Assembly: GCF_002994745.2 (NCBI RefSeq)
Contig: NW_020126819.1
Location: 1-64,000, forward strand
Reading direction: 5' to 3'
DNA: 64,000 nt
DNA from: Rosa chinensis
Taxonomy: Eukaryota > Streptophyta > Magnoliopsida > Rosales > Rosaceae
The notes under the pieces were generated by a model. That model saw only the letters and a program-made list of their open reading frames with translations. It made no database searches and had not been told where the DNA came from. The position numbers and the translations under genes are program-made. The stretch's first letter is position 1; every line of letters begins with the position of its first letter. Below, one piece after another: positions 23,495 through 35,161 of this stretch.

Positions 23495-25417
23495 TTAGAG
23501 ATAATATGCCCTAAAACTATTCCTGTTTAACCATAAAGTGACATTTTCCCAATTTAAAACAAGGTTAGTTTCTTCACAACGTACAAGTATCAATTCTAAG
23601 TTACTTAAGCAATTTTCGAAATCTTTACCAAAGACAGAAAAGTCATCCATAAAAACTTCAATAATTTTCTCAATAAAATCAGAAAAGATACTTACCATGC
23701 ACCTTTGAAACGTACCTGGGGCGTTGCATAGTCCGAATGGCATTCTTCTGTAGGCAAACGTTCCAAAAGGACAAGTGAAGGTCGTTTTCTCTTGATCCTC
23801 ATGAGCAATGGCGATTTGATTGTAACCAGAATATCCATCCAAGAAGCAATAAAACTCATGGCCAGCTAACCTCTCAAGCATCTGATCAATGAATGGCAAA
23901 GGGAAGTGATCCTTCCTAGTAGTGGCGTTGAGCTTCCTATAGTCAATACAAACTCGATGTCCAGTCACAGTTCTCTGAGGCACTAACTCATTCTCTGCAT
24001 TCTTCACAACAGTTATTCCAGACTTCTTTGGCACAACTTGAACTGGTGAAACCCACTTAGAATCTGAAATAGGGTATATGACGCCACAATCAAGAAGCTT
24101 GATGACTTCTTTCTTCACAACTTCCATCATGGGTGGATTCAATCGTCTTTGAGCCTCCCTAGTTGGCTTAGCTCCCTCCTCAAGCAAAATCCTATGGACA
24201 CAGGTGGTAGGGCTAATTCCCTTGATATCTGCCAAGGTCCAACCAATTGCAGTTTTGTGTCTCTTAAGCATCTCCACAAGTTTGTCCTCTTGAGTTGGCG
24301 TCAAGGATGATGAAATGATTACAGGCAATGTCTCTTTATCTCCCAAATAAACATACTTCAAATGATCTGGCAATGGCTTTAGTTCTAGGGTAGGTGCCTG
24401 GATCACTGAAGGTAAAGGTTTATTAGTAGAGATGGAAAGTGAAAAAGAAGGACTTGACCTACCTACATAGGACGTTGCCTCAAGAGAAGCAACGTTTTCT
24501 AGGTGGATAGATTCATAAGAATCCGTGAGCTCTTCCTTAGGTATGGTGACGCCATTTTCAAGAATGCCAACGCCACTTGCAATGGTTGAAGCCATGGCAT
24601 CATCCTCCATAATCTCCATGAATTTCTGCGCAAGTTCATCAAGTATATCAATAGAAAAACATGATTGAAAATCACTTAGGGGATACCTCATAGCTTCAAA
24701 AATGTTGAAGCCAACAACTTCTCCATCGAATTCCATTGACAAGGTGCCAGAATACACATCAATTTTAGTCCTAGCCGTCCTCATGAAGGGACGACCTAGC
24801 AAAAGTGGCGTTGACTTGGGAGAAGGCTCCTCCATCTCTAGGACGTAAAAATCAGCTGGGAAGATTAACTCACCCACCTGCACAAGTACATCCTCAACTA
24901 ACCCCTTAGGGTATGCATTAGATCGATCTGCCAATTGAATAATAACATTATCATGTTTAAGTTCACCTAGACCTAGAGATGCATAAACAGAATATGGCAT
25001 AACATTTATAGACGCACCTAAGTCTAGCATGGCATTTTCAAATCTAGTGGTTCCAATAACACAAGGGATAGAAAAACTCCCTGGATCCTTACACTTGTCA
25101 GGCATTTTGCGTTGAAGCACAGCTGAGACGTTCTCACTTACCTTCACCACTTCTCTCTCACGGTTTTGTCTCCTTGTGGTGCAAAGTTCCTTCAAAAATT
25201 TTGCATACTTAGGAATTTGCTTAATGGCCTCAAGGAGAGGAATGTTGATTTGCACTTTCTTAAAAGTTTCCAAGATGGCCTTTTCGGCTTCATCCTTCTT
25301 GGACTTAGCATATCTGCTTGGGAAAGGCAAAGGAGAAGAAGATGGATTAGTAATAACCGAATTGAAAGAGTTAGAAACTTGTCCTTTAGGTTTCGGTTCT
25401 GCAGTAGGAGGTGTCAC
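23495..25417 (-). CDS. pol: Protease and reverse transcriptase, first B unit
   Basis: The 640-residue open segment is the longest intact pol piece in the window. It is internal to a Gag-Pol polyprotein; the Met at 25417 is not a true start. Residues 1-130 are a linker, and the aspartic protease motif DLGA is at 132-135. The RT core follows: SDSKWVSPVQVVPKK, CIDYRKLNATTRKDHFPLPF, FLDGYSGYNQI, RRMPFGLCNAPGTFQRCM and FMDD at 589-592 with both catalytic Asp. After that the frame is lost: one base is missing near 23546 relative to the second unit, and near 23524 both units lack a base that element F retains. The motif set is Athila-like. Confidence 0.92.
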   Translation of the reverse strand: MTPPTAEPKPKGQVSNSFNSVITNPSSSPLPFPSRYAKSKKDEAEKAILETFKKVQINIPLLEAIKQIPKYAKFLKELCTTRRQNREREVVKVSENVSAVLQRKMPDKCKDPGSFSIPCVIGTTRFENAMLDLGASINVMPYSVYASLGLGELKHDNVIIQLADRSNAYPKGLVEDVLVQVGELIFPADFYVLEMEEPSPKSTPLLLGRPFMRTARTKIDVYSGTLSMEFDGEVVGFNIFEAMRYPLSDFQSCFSIDILDELAQKFMEIMEDDAMASTIASGVGILENGVTIPKEELTDSYESIHLENVASLEATSYVGRSSPSFSLSISTNKPLPSVIQAPTLELKPLPDHLKYVYLGDKETLPVIISSSLTPTQEDKLVEMLKRHKTAIGWTLADIKGISPTTCVHRILLEEGAKPTREAQRRLNPPMMEVVKKEVIKLLDCGVIYPISDSKWVSPVQVVPKKSGITVVKNAENELVPQRTVTGHRVCIDYRKLNATTRKDHFPLPFIDQMLERLAGHEFYCFLDGYSGYNQIAIAHEDQEKTTFTCPFGTFAYRRMPFGLCNAPGTFQRCMVSIFSDFIEKIIEVFMDDFSVFGKDFENCLSNLELILVRCEETNLVLNWENVTLWLNRNSFRAYYL

Positions 25418-27082
25418 ATGAGCCTTAGACGTTGCAGGGTCCTCCTCCTCCTCTAATGTTGACGTTGAAACCTTCTTAGGAGGCTTTGGAGGTCTACAAG
25501 GGTCTTACCACTCCTTGTAGTGACGACCTTTGCTTGCTCAAAGTGAGGATTAGGGATGGTACCACTTGGTAATTTTCCTTGCTCATGAAACTTACCCATA
25601 AACTCCACAACTTGACTCATTTGCTTCTTCATCTCATTCACATCCGTGGATATGGCATTGATCTGATTCCCATGATGAGTTTGACCTGCAATTAAAGCTT
25701 GAGTAGATTTGGTTAGAGTTCGGATCAATTCATCATTAGAAGAAGAAGAAGAAGCATTTGAATTATAATTCGAATTGAAAGGAGTAGGGTTAGGAGGTTG
25801 AGGCTTTTGATAAAAGCCTTGAGGACGTTGTTGGAACCCTTGAGGTGCACTTTGAACGTTGTCATTGTCCTTCCAACGAAAATTGGGTGATCCCTCCATC
25901 CAGGATTGTAGGTATTCGAGTAAGGATCATTCCTAGGACGTTGGTACCCTTGTTGGAAACCTATGGCGTTAACACCTTCCTGTCCTCCACTTTCCATGAG
26001 TTGAGGGCATTGATCAGACACATGCCCTTGCATTGAGCAAACTCCACACACCATAACTTGTCCATGCGCTCCCTGAGACACAAGAGAAGTAAGTTTGTTA
26101 ATTTTATCCTCCAATTGAGCTAAAGTACTTACCTCATGGACCCTTTCACGTGTGGTGGTGGATTTGGGCCTAGAGCTTCCATATTGTTGTTGATTCAAGG
26201 CCCTATTCTCAATCAGAACCATTCCAGCCGCAGGTTCCTTGTCAACAAACGATCCACCAGAAGCTGCATCTAGCATGTCTCTTTCCAAGTTGGTGAGCCC
26301 ATCATAAAAACAAGTGAGCAAGGTCTCATCCTTCATGCCATGTTGAGGGCATTGAGTGGTGAGAGACTTGAACCTCTCATAGTAATCTGCGTAGGACTCA
26401 TCTTGCCCTTGTTGAATTCCACTTATCTTCTTCCTAAGCATGATGATGCGAGATGTAGGGAAATACTTCTCAAGAAACGCCTTCATCATATCAGCCCAAG
26501 ATGTAATCCGTCCACTTGGCAACTCATAAAGCCATTGCTTTGCCTTGTCAGCCAACGAAAATGGGAAGGCTTTTAACTTCAAAATATGCTCATCAGCTCC
26601 TTGAGGCTTCATGCTAGTGCAGATGAACTGAAATTCCATCAAGTGGTTGTTGGGATCTTCCATAGAGAGTCCATGGAATGTAGGAAGACGATGAAGCAAT
26701 CCAGACTTCAACTCAAAATCAGCTGTTAACCCTCAGCTGCAGCAGGGTAGGTTATGCAAGTAGGGACGCCACCAGGTGGGATGACGGATGTAGAGAGTTG
26801 CCTTATGGTGAGAGCCATTGGTGGTGGTGGTGGTGAACGACTAAAGTGCACGAGGTGATGGAGGTGGCGTTTGGTGTGGTGATGGAACAACTGAAGTGTC
26901 AGAAGCTTCTGATCCTCCCTCTACTCTATTCCCTTCACTATCTAATTGAAGCTCACGAAATTGAAGGGAGTGGTAACTTGGACGTCAAAGAGATCCGAGT
27001 TTTTCTTCAATCTCTCAAGTCTATCTTGAATGACGTGGAGGGGCGTTTTGGTGTACTTGGGTGGTTCAGACGATCCAGACAT
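25418..27082 (-). pseudogene. gag: Gag region of Gag-Pol, first B unit (frameshifted)
   Basis: Likely start ATG at 27082-27080 (MSGSSEPP), aligning with the Gag starts of D and E. The capsid piece (26711-25725) has the Retrotrans_gag core (LPTFHGLSMEDPNNH, KQWLYELPSGRITSW, ETLLTCFYDGL), followed by a CCHC knuckle CGVCSMQGH...C. A second frame (25899-25453) has the Q/P/N-rich tail and continues toward protease, so Gag and Pol look like one reading frame. A base is missing near 25888, and the second unit has the same lesion near 37528, so it predates the duplication. Another break near 26730 separates the N terminus. Confidence 0.88.
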
Positions 27083-28030
27083 TCATTGATCTGTAGTAGA
27101 ACAAAAGAATAAGTTAGTAAATATAAACAAGACGTGGACCAAGGTACACACACCAAAACGTCACATATATACAAGTATACACATGGTCAACGAAAATTTA
27201 TAGTGGTTAGTTACAATCTTCTACAACTTTCGAAGTAATCAACTTAAATAAGTAGTCGTTAAGTCAAGGTTTAGACGTGCGGCCCAAGATTCTAATGTTA
27301 ATGCAAGTCTCCCCCTATCTATCTTTTGGTAACTCTTTTCACACAGAGCCAGGTAGTAGAGGAACAATTTTGGCGGAGCTCAGCTCACTTGTTTAGCAGG
27401 GGACGAGACCCTTTGCTAGCACTTCTTGTATCCAATCAACCTAGACACTCTGCATTACTAAGGTGCGCCTACTTGATAAAAAGAGTTGCTTGACAAGCAT
27501 TAATAAAAGAACTTTCACCTATTCCGTTATGACCTACAACATTCATACCCAAGCCAATTATTTTCGAAAATTGTCTAAGTATATTGACTCAATGAGACGT
27601 CATGAACTTTGTTTTGGACGTGCGGCCCAAGTCCTTGGCTATACACATAGTCTTTTTCAAATCCTTTGGGCAACCTTACTGAAATGGCCAGTTGGGGGAG
27701 GACGAGCACGAGAGGTAGAACCCATTTTGGCAATTGCCGTTCTGGATTCAAAACCCGTCATGAACGTTGTCCCCTTTCTAGACACCATTCCACATAGGCT
27801 ATACTTACTTAGATAAGAAAAAATACTAAGTGCAAGACATTGTTCGATTGTTAATAAAAGCCGCCCTCAACCTTAATAGACCTGATTCAGGTTCTAGAAA
27901 GGGGTTTAGGCTAATAAACAAAGGGACTTCACCTATTCCATTAAAGTTCACGGCCCCTTACCAAATCAATACCTTAGTGGCGTTTTCATCACATGAAGAC
28001 TTTTCAATCCCCGGCAACGGCGCCAAAAAT
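27083..28030 (-). other. Leader of the first B unit, with two leader modules
   Basis: Untranslated leader between PBS and gag. Leader modules lie at about 27640-27960 and 27290-27540 (minus strand). A donor-like AAGTAAGTAT lies at 27810-27801 and a branch-point-like TACTAAC plus TTCTACTACAG acceptor ends at 27091, just upstream of the gag ATG, giving a candidate intron of about 0.7 kb. The PBS is next to the LTR. Confidence 0.7.
28007..28025 (-). other. Primer-binding site of the first B unit (tRNA-Asp)
   Basis: Minus-strand TGGCGCCGTTGCCGGGGAT, 5 bases inside the LTR edge at 28031. Identical to the PBS of A, C and E. Complementary to U5 at 28110-28120 through CCGGGGATTGA. Confidence 0.9.
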
Positions 28031-30693
28031 TGATACGTGCAAAAGCATTCGCCAATTTAAACCCTGAAAATGTCGAGCGTTAGTATAGGATAAGCAGGGA
28101 TCGTTCAAACCGGGGATTGAGGGTGCTAACATGTGAGAAACAAATTAAGAAGAATATACATTCATACGAAAATACAAGAACATTTACAATTACAAAATAG
28201 AATTTACATGCAAAATTAGAAACAACAGAGTTAGAGAGCATACATACATTCACACGAATTAGAAGACAAAGAATGAAGAATAACAAAATATACAAGTATA
28301 TATATACATAGATTCGAAAGAAACAAAGAAAAGTTAGAAAAGGTTTGAAATCCTACTCCTATTTATACACAATTTACAAATCCATATCACATTAGAAACC
28401 ATATACAACAAGGATTACTAGTTATATACTAATTAGGATTACTTAATTACTAAGAAAACAAATTATTGACCAAGTCAAACAAAAATCTAAGTCAAAACTA
28501 ACTCTAACTACTTTCCCTAAAATTTAGGAACCTATCCCTTAAATTAAGGAGACCTAACAAACTCATAACAAACTCCTAAAAAAACTAAAACTAAAACAAA
28601 CACATATTTACTATTCACGGAGACACTATTCACGAATTAAAAACATTTATTTTTTTATTTTATTTTTTTATTTAACTAGGTTAACATGCTACCTAAAAAT
28701 CTAAGTTAATTTTATTTATTTACACAAACAAGAAAACATAAAGATGGGGGGTTTTTGAAGATTGAAAACATAAATTTTCAGAAAATAAACAAAGATTGAA
28801 AACGTTTTTATTTACATAGGTGGGAAAAGAAGAATTTTTGAAGAACAATTTTTCAAGAACTAATCAAGAACAATCCATTCATGCAATCTTTAATCTTTTA
28901 GTTACCATGAAACGATATCAACCAAGAAACAAAGTTACAAGCGCCCAATGTCCCTTATATGACTTCCCTTTACACAATTGAGTAGAACAAGCGCCTAAAC
29001 AATATACTTCAAATGCAGGTATCACACAATCAAAGCAACTCATGATCTCATGCATTCGAATCATTAAGCACAAGTGAAAGTTTAGTCAATAAACATGCAA
29101 ATTCAAGTACTCAAAGCAAGTCTTTTCATTACATGCATAATCTGATCTCGACCTTTGTACAAAGCCTTTACTACTTTAACGAACTAGGATCAACAAGCGT
29201 TCACCTAATTACTAGCTCCAATTACATGCAATCATCCTAAGTTGCGCACCAAAGAACAAGAACACATAAAAGTTTCCATAAAACAAAACCAGATTATCAT
29301 TCCATATTTCGGCAACAAATAAAGATCAAACATACATAAACCAATCAATCATTGAAAAGAACATCAAAATCGCATTCAAAAATCAGAAAGTTATCTCATG
29401 GTTTCGGTTTTACACATAAGAAAACAAAACAGAAAATACAACTACAAAACACTAAACCGTAAAGAAACATAGGGAAGATGGTATGAACAACCCTTGACTA
29501 CGTCCCAAGGTCCAAAGCAGATCCAAGGCAGCAACACAAGGTAGAATTCACGGCTAGGATGGAGGATGGCACGGCTAGGAACTTGTAGATGCAAAAACCT
29601 GAAACTCAAGAGCAAACCGGTGAGAAACGAAATTGTGGAGAATAATGTGTCAACCCTGAACGTCTAATACACAAGGTATATATAGTAGAACGTCTCAAGG
29701 CACTCCCAATTCGTTTCTACTTGGTTTCTCTTAGTTCGTGTTGATTTAGGACTTCTTTCTCTCAAAACAGATTTCCGGCAGGATTGACCTCAGTCCACTA
29801 AAACGGCCATAACTTTCTCTAGAAAATAGCTATTGATGAGCTGTAAAAAGCTCTGGAAACTAGACATCTGTAGCTTTCCAACCATATAAAGATCATAATT
29901 TTCTGAGCTCTGAGCGATTTTTGACACTCCGTTGAAGTTGACTGATCTGCACAGGCAGATTTCCGAATCTGTAATGGATTTGACTTTTAATGCACAAGTT
30001 GAGTCCAATTCGGTTTTCCTTCACATCACATGCCTCTCACATGCTTCCACGCCTATTCTGAAGTAGAAACGTCAAGAACTCCCTAGAACCTTCAAGAATC
30101 TCACGGCAATTCCAATCCTTACTCAACAAGAAGTCCAAATTCCACATTGCTTTGTAATTCGAATTCCTTTGTTGCTTCCTCTTCCATGTGCACGGCATAT
30201 GACTTCTTGAGACTTCTAGATGCTTCATGACGTTCCATAGCTCTCCTAGTATGAGTAGAACTCCATATGCAAGTAGGTTTCCTAGTTGAATACAAACTTC
30301 TTTTCTGCGATTCTTCTACACTCTTCCGGAACCTTCTTGAGTAATCCTTATCCAACAGGGACTCCTTGTCACACTAGGATTCCTTATCTGAGTAGAATTG
30401 GGTTTCCCTATCAAGTAGAACTTCTAATTTCCGCGACTTAAGAGTTTGAATCCAAGTCAGCTTCTGATTCCTACTCCAACTAGGATTCCTTTTCCTAGTC
30501 AAACTGGGAAACTTCCATTTCTTCATTTCTTTCCATTTCTGCGCCACTTGTGCCTTCCTTAGCCATTTTTGGACTTTGAGACTCCATTTTCACCTGAAAA
30601 CACTAACTAAGTTAAATTGATCAAGATAAAGGAAATAACTTAGCAAAATATAGGGTTTAAACATTATAAACGTCGCATTTTATGCTCCTATCA
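28031..30693 (-). repeat. LTR B2, middle LTR shared by both B units
   Basis: 2,663 bp. It is the 5' LTR of the first unit (PBS at 28007-28025) and the 3' LTR of the second (polypurine tract from 30694). TATATATA lies at 29677-29684. No direct repeat of target DNA flanks it, as expected if recombination, not insertion, produced it. It carries small private differences, for example near 30170 and 30563, where B1 and B3 agree with each other. Confidence 0.92.
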
Positions 30694-33136
30694 AATTCCC
30701 CCACACTTAGCTTTTGCTAGTCCCTTAGCAAAATCAACATAACAAACCAAAAAGACTAAGACACAAAACAAAGAAACTAACGAAAAACACTAAGTATAGA
30801 AAACGAAAAACAAAGACTCAAGACTCAAAAACGTTGACACACAATGACTTCTACGCCCTTTAACATATTGTCTCAGAAATCTCATACTTTCAAGTCACCA
30901 AGATTAGCACTTAACCAAGCATCACATCTTCAAGATATTCAAGAGCTAATTACAAATATAATCCACATATAAGCATGTAAGACTTGGGGGTAAACAATGG
31001 TGATGGGTGTCTCAACATATTTCAAACAAGTCATGATTCAAACCTCACATGGATATATCACTCTTTCTTCTCTCAGATTCAAGGCTCATGCTTAAAAGCT
31101 TATCACTCAAGTATATGTGAAAGAATAACAAGTAAATCACATATGTATAAGAAACGAAAGCACATATATTCATTTTTTTAAAGATCTCATGAAAGATATC
31201 AACTACTTGCACAGATGAACCCAAGCCATAAGTTCAACAGTTATAACTCATCTCCACAGATCAAAGGCTGTCCCATCTTAAGGATCAAAGAGGTCTTACA
31301 ATTTAAGGTTGTAATGGGGCCAAGGCTTAAGGTTAAAAGAAACGAAGGGATAGGGAAATCACAAAGTATCCTAAAAACCTAGTAGAGCACTTGTAGATGT
31401 AGAGAGACCATATTTCGAATCCACCAAGCATAGCAAACGCAAGTATCCTTCAAAGGCTTATAAAAGGGCCAAGTACCATCATGTTGGGCCCAAACTTCAT
31501 TCTAACCTTCTTCGAACAAGTGAATTGGACAAAGACCAAATTTTCAACAATGGGCCTTCAATTTAAAACAAACTCCAAATTCACCAAGTATAGGGGACTA
31601 AAATCCATAAACATAAACAATATCACACATTTTTCTTAATTGCCGAAATATTCTTTTCTTGATTTTTTTTACGATTTCATTCTTTTTTTTTTTTTTCTTT
31701 TTCGGCAATACATACAAAGATTACATATGGACAAGTCTACCCCCACACTTGAACTTCTTCATGTCTTCAAAATCTTCCTTGACGCCAAAACTCCAAGCAA
31801 AGTCTCAAAAATATGCTCCACTAAGTCTTTAGAACAAAGGGTAAGATATAACTATACTAGGGTTAAGGTTAAGGAATTTTGAGGGTGATGAAAGAAAAGG
31901 CTCAATGTAGGCTCAAAATGGTTAAACTAGGGGAGTCCCACGACGGGCACAATTAGGGACACAGGCTATATTTGGCTATGGTGGTAAAATCCTAAGTAAG
32001 TACCTTTATCCTTTCCAGAATCAGGGCCATATATTGATCATAAACGTCTCAACAAGCATAACAGTGAATTCTAGCATTCTCTAGTCCATCAAACTTAATC
32101 TATGGCAAGTAATCAATCAAGATGAAAGAATAATGAGATCAACAAAATCATCGCCAAGAAAATAAGAGTATAATTCATTTTTTCATTAATCACTCAACAA
32201 AGAAAGGGCACATGGCTCAAATTCTCACAAGGGTTATTATGAATCATAACTTATCTTCCACATGTTCATATTCTGTACCAAAGTTACGCATGCACCATAT
32301 CTACTACACATTCATATGCTTTTCATAAATCATAATTAACCAAAGAATATCATCAAACATTATCTCAATCTTGTGATCCTCTTTTAGCCTTAATTTCAGA
32401 GATATAAGCTCATCCTAGACAGTTAAAAGGGCATCCTAAGACTCGATCACAAAACAAACAAAACAACATATAAATGACGCACAAACATGACAAAAACGTT
32501 TGGACTTAGGGTTATTTCCCTTCTCCTTTCGGTAACTCCTTTGGAACATGACCAGGTGAAGAGAGGAACGATTTTGGCGGAGCTCAGCTCACTTGTTGAC
32601 AGGGGACGAGACCCTTTGCAGCACTTCTCATATCCAAACTGAACCTTAGACATCACATCCCATTGGATGCGCCTACGATGAAGAAGATATTTACCCAAAA
32701 ATCATTTTGACTCTAACAATAACAAACAAACAAAACACAAGTATAAAAACCAAAACATATAACACAAAACCTAAAACAAAGTTAACGCAAATTTTTTTAT
32801 TTTCTGATTTTTCCGATTTTTTATTTTGTTTTCTTTTTTAACCACAAAACTAGCTCCTAAAAACAAAGTGAAACGTTATACCCTTCCCCACACTTAATCA
32901 TGCATTGTCCTCAATGTATAAACAAGTATAAAGCATACAAAGCATCAATCAAGCATGGCATAAGAGTTAACGCAAGAAACCTAAAACAAAGACAAAGTTT
33001 CGAAAATAAAAGAGAAGGGAAGAGTTCAAGAATGCAAATCTGCGTTGATGGCTCCTCCACAGCTACGGATGAAATGGGTTGCCTCCCATGCAGCGCTTAA
33101 TGTTTAAAGTCTTTCAGCCTAGACTTGCACCTTCAT
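30694..33136 (-). other. 3' non-coding region of the second B unit, with the empty site of element A
   Basis: Contains the polypurine tract, the stem-loop (30712-30733), the purine-loop hairpin arms (31639-31648 and 31700-31709), the extra leader module at about 32505-32690, the CATTG/CAATG hairpin (32903-32916) and the post-coding hairpin at 33074-33123. The single ACAAA at 32986-32990 is the unoccupied equivalent of A's insertion site. No protein-coding ORF recognised. Confidence 0.78.
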
Positions 33137-34373
33137 TTACTCTTCTGGTTGTGGCGCCTCTTGGAGGGGTACATCCTCCACATTATGCTCCACAAACGCC
33201 TCATAGTAAGGCTTAAGACGATGTCCATTCACTTTGAATTCCGCTCCAGTTATATGACTCTTTATCTGTATAGCACCATGAGGAAAGACATTAGTAACTA
33301 TAAAAGGACCAACCCATCTAGAACGTAACTTACCAGGAAAAAGTCTCAATCTAGAATGAAATAAAAGAACTTTTTGACCAATTACAAAGGTCTTTCCACG
33401 AATCATCTTATCATGAAAAGCCTTTGTCTTTTCCTTGTAAATCCGTGCACTATCATAGGCATCATTCCGAATTTCCTCAAGCTCATTGAGTTGCAATTTC
33501 CTATGAAGTCCAGCTTCATCCAATTCCATGTTGAATGTCTTGATTGCCCACCAAGCTCGATGCTCCAACTCCACAGGTAAGTGACACGGTTTCCCATACA
33601 CCAAACGAAATGGTGACATCCCAATTGGTGTCTTGAAAGCCGTCCTATATGCCCAAAGAGCATCCTCCAAACGTTGGCTCCAATCCTTCCTTGAAGGACC
33701 CACGGTTTTCTCAAGTATCCTCTTGATCTCCCTATTTGAAACTTCTGCTTGTCCACTTGTTTGAGGATGATAAGGCGTTGAAACCTTATGGTCACATGAT
33801 ACTTCCTAAGCAACGCTTCAATGGTCTTGTTGCAAAAGTGAGAACCTCCATCACTAATGAGTGCTCTAGGCATGCCAAACCTACTAAAAATATTAGACTT
33901 TATAAACTCTGCAACAACCTTAGAATCATTAGTCCTGGTGGCTTTCGCTTCCACCCACTTAGAAACATAATCAACAGCCAAGAGAATATAAAGGAACCCA
34001 TTAGATGAAGGAAAAGGACCCATGAAATCTATACCCCAAACATCAAAGATTTCGACTATTATAACAGGAGTTAAAGGCATTTGATCTCTAGGTCCTAAAT
34101 TACCAGTTCTTTGGCACCTATCACATGTCATACAAAAATTATATGCATCTTTAAATATAGTAGGCCAATAAAAACCACATTCCAACACCTTCCTAGCAGT
34201 TCTATCCGAGCCAAAGTGACCACCACATTGTTTAGAATGACAAAACTCAAGTATAGCTTTTTGTTCATTATTAGGCACACATCTCCTTATCAATTTATCA
34301 GAACAATATTTCCACAAGTAAGGATCATCCCAAACATATTGTCTAGCTAAAAACTTAAGTCTATCACGTTGAA
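33137..34373 (-). pseudogene. pol: Integrase domain, second B unit
   Basis: Better preserved than the first copy. An open segment of 522 residues (34971-33403) joins RNase H to the integrase zinc-binding region and catalytic core ([35 protein letters not shown]); a frame change near 33780-33800 then passes to 33703-33137, which has [29 protein letters not shown] and the C terminus ending EAPQPEE at a TAA (33139-33137). That natural end defines the stop used for the first unit. The post-coding hairpin follows directly. Confidence 0.88.
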
Positions 34374-35161
34374 CACTTAGCATATTACTAGGGAACGTTT
34401 TGGACACCAAATAATTAACAATATCTGCATACCAAGGCTCACTTACCTGGATTCCGAAGAGTTGTTCATCCGGAAACATCTCCACTAAGGGGGCGTCCTC
34501 TTCACTCACTAGCCTACTCAAGTGATCAGCCACAACGTTGTCAGAGCCCTTCTTGTCCTTGATCTCAACGTCAAACTCTTGAAGCAAGAGTATCCAACGA
34601 ATTAGCCTAGGTTTTGCCTCCTTCTTTGACATCAGGTACCTAAGAGCTGCATGATCAGAATAAATAATAACTTTAGTACCCAACAAATAAGATCGAAATT
34701 TCTCTAAGGCAAAAACAACAGCTAAAAGTTCTTTTTCAGTTGTAGAGTAATTGAGTTGAGCATCATTAAGGGTCCTAGAAGCATAGTAGATGGCGTGGGG
34801 CTTCTTGTCCCTTCTTTGTCCTAGCACGGCCCCAATGGCATAATCTGAGGCGTCACACATGATCTCAAAGGGTAGAGACCAATCTGGTGGAAGCATAATT
34901 GGTGCAGACGTTAGAAGCTCCTTCAAAGTGTTGAATGCCTTCTTGCAATCCTCATCAAACTCAAACGCCACTTCCTTTTGAAGTAGACGACATAGGGGCC
35001 TAGAAATCTTGGAGAAGTCCTTGATAAAGCGCCTGTAGAAACCTGCATGTCCAAGAAAGAACGGACCTCCCTCACACTTGTGGGGTATGGTAAGTATCTA
35101 ACAAGATCTACTTTAGCTTTATCTACTTCAATTCCACGTTTAGAGATAATATGCCCTAAAA
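34374..35161 (-). pseudogene. pol: RNase H domain, second B unit
   Basis: [39 protein letters not shown] and [11 protein letters not shown] are all in one open segment shared with integrase (from 34971). Upstream, the RT-RNase H connection (35161-34972) is out of frame through a base missing near 35055 and the lesion near 35168 shared with the first unit. Active-site residues appear intact. Confidence 0.87.

Noticed and set aside
25166..25456. Plus-strand ORFs opposite gag-pol (also near 36690-37097, 22465-22704 and 34111-34350)
   Set aside because: Shadow frames of the minus-strand Gag-Pol with no independent domain.
25735..25760. GAAGAA microsatellite (also 37375-37400)
   Set aside because: It codes for a Ser-rich stretch in the Gag tail and is duplicated with the B unit; nothing further seen.
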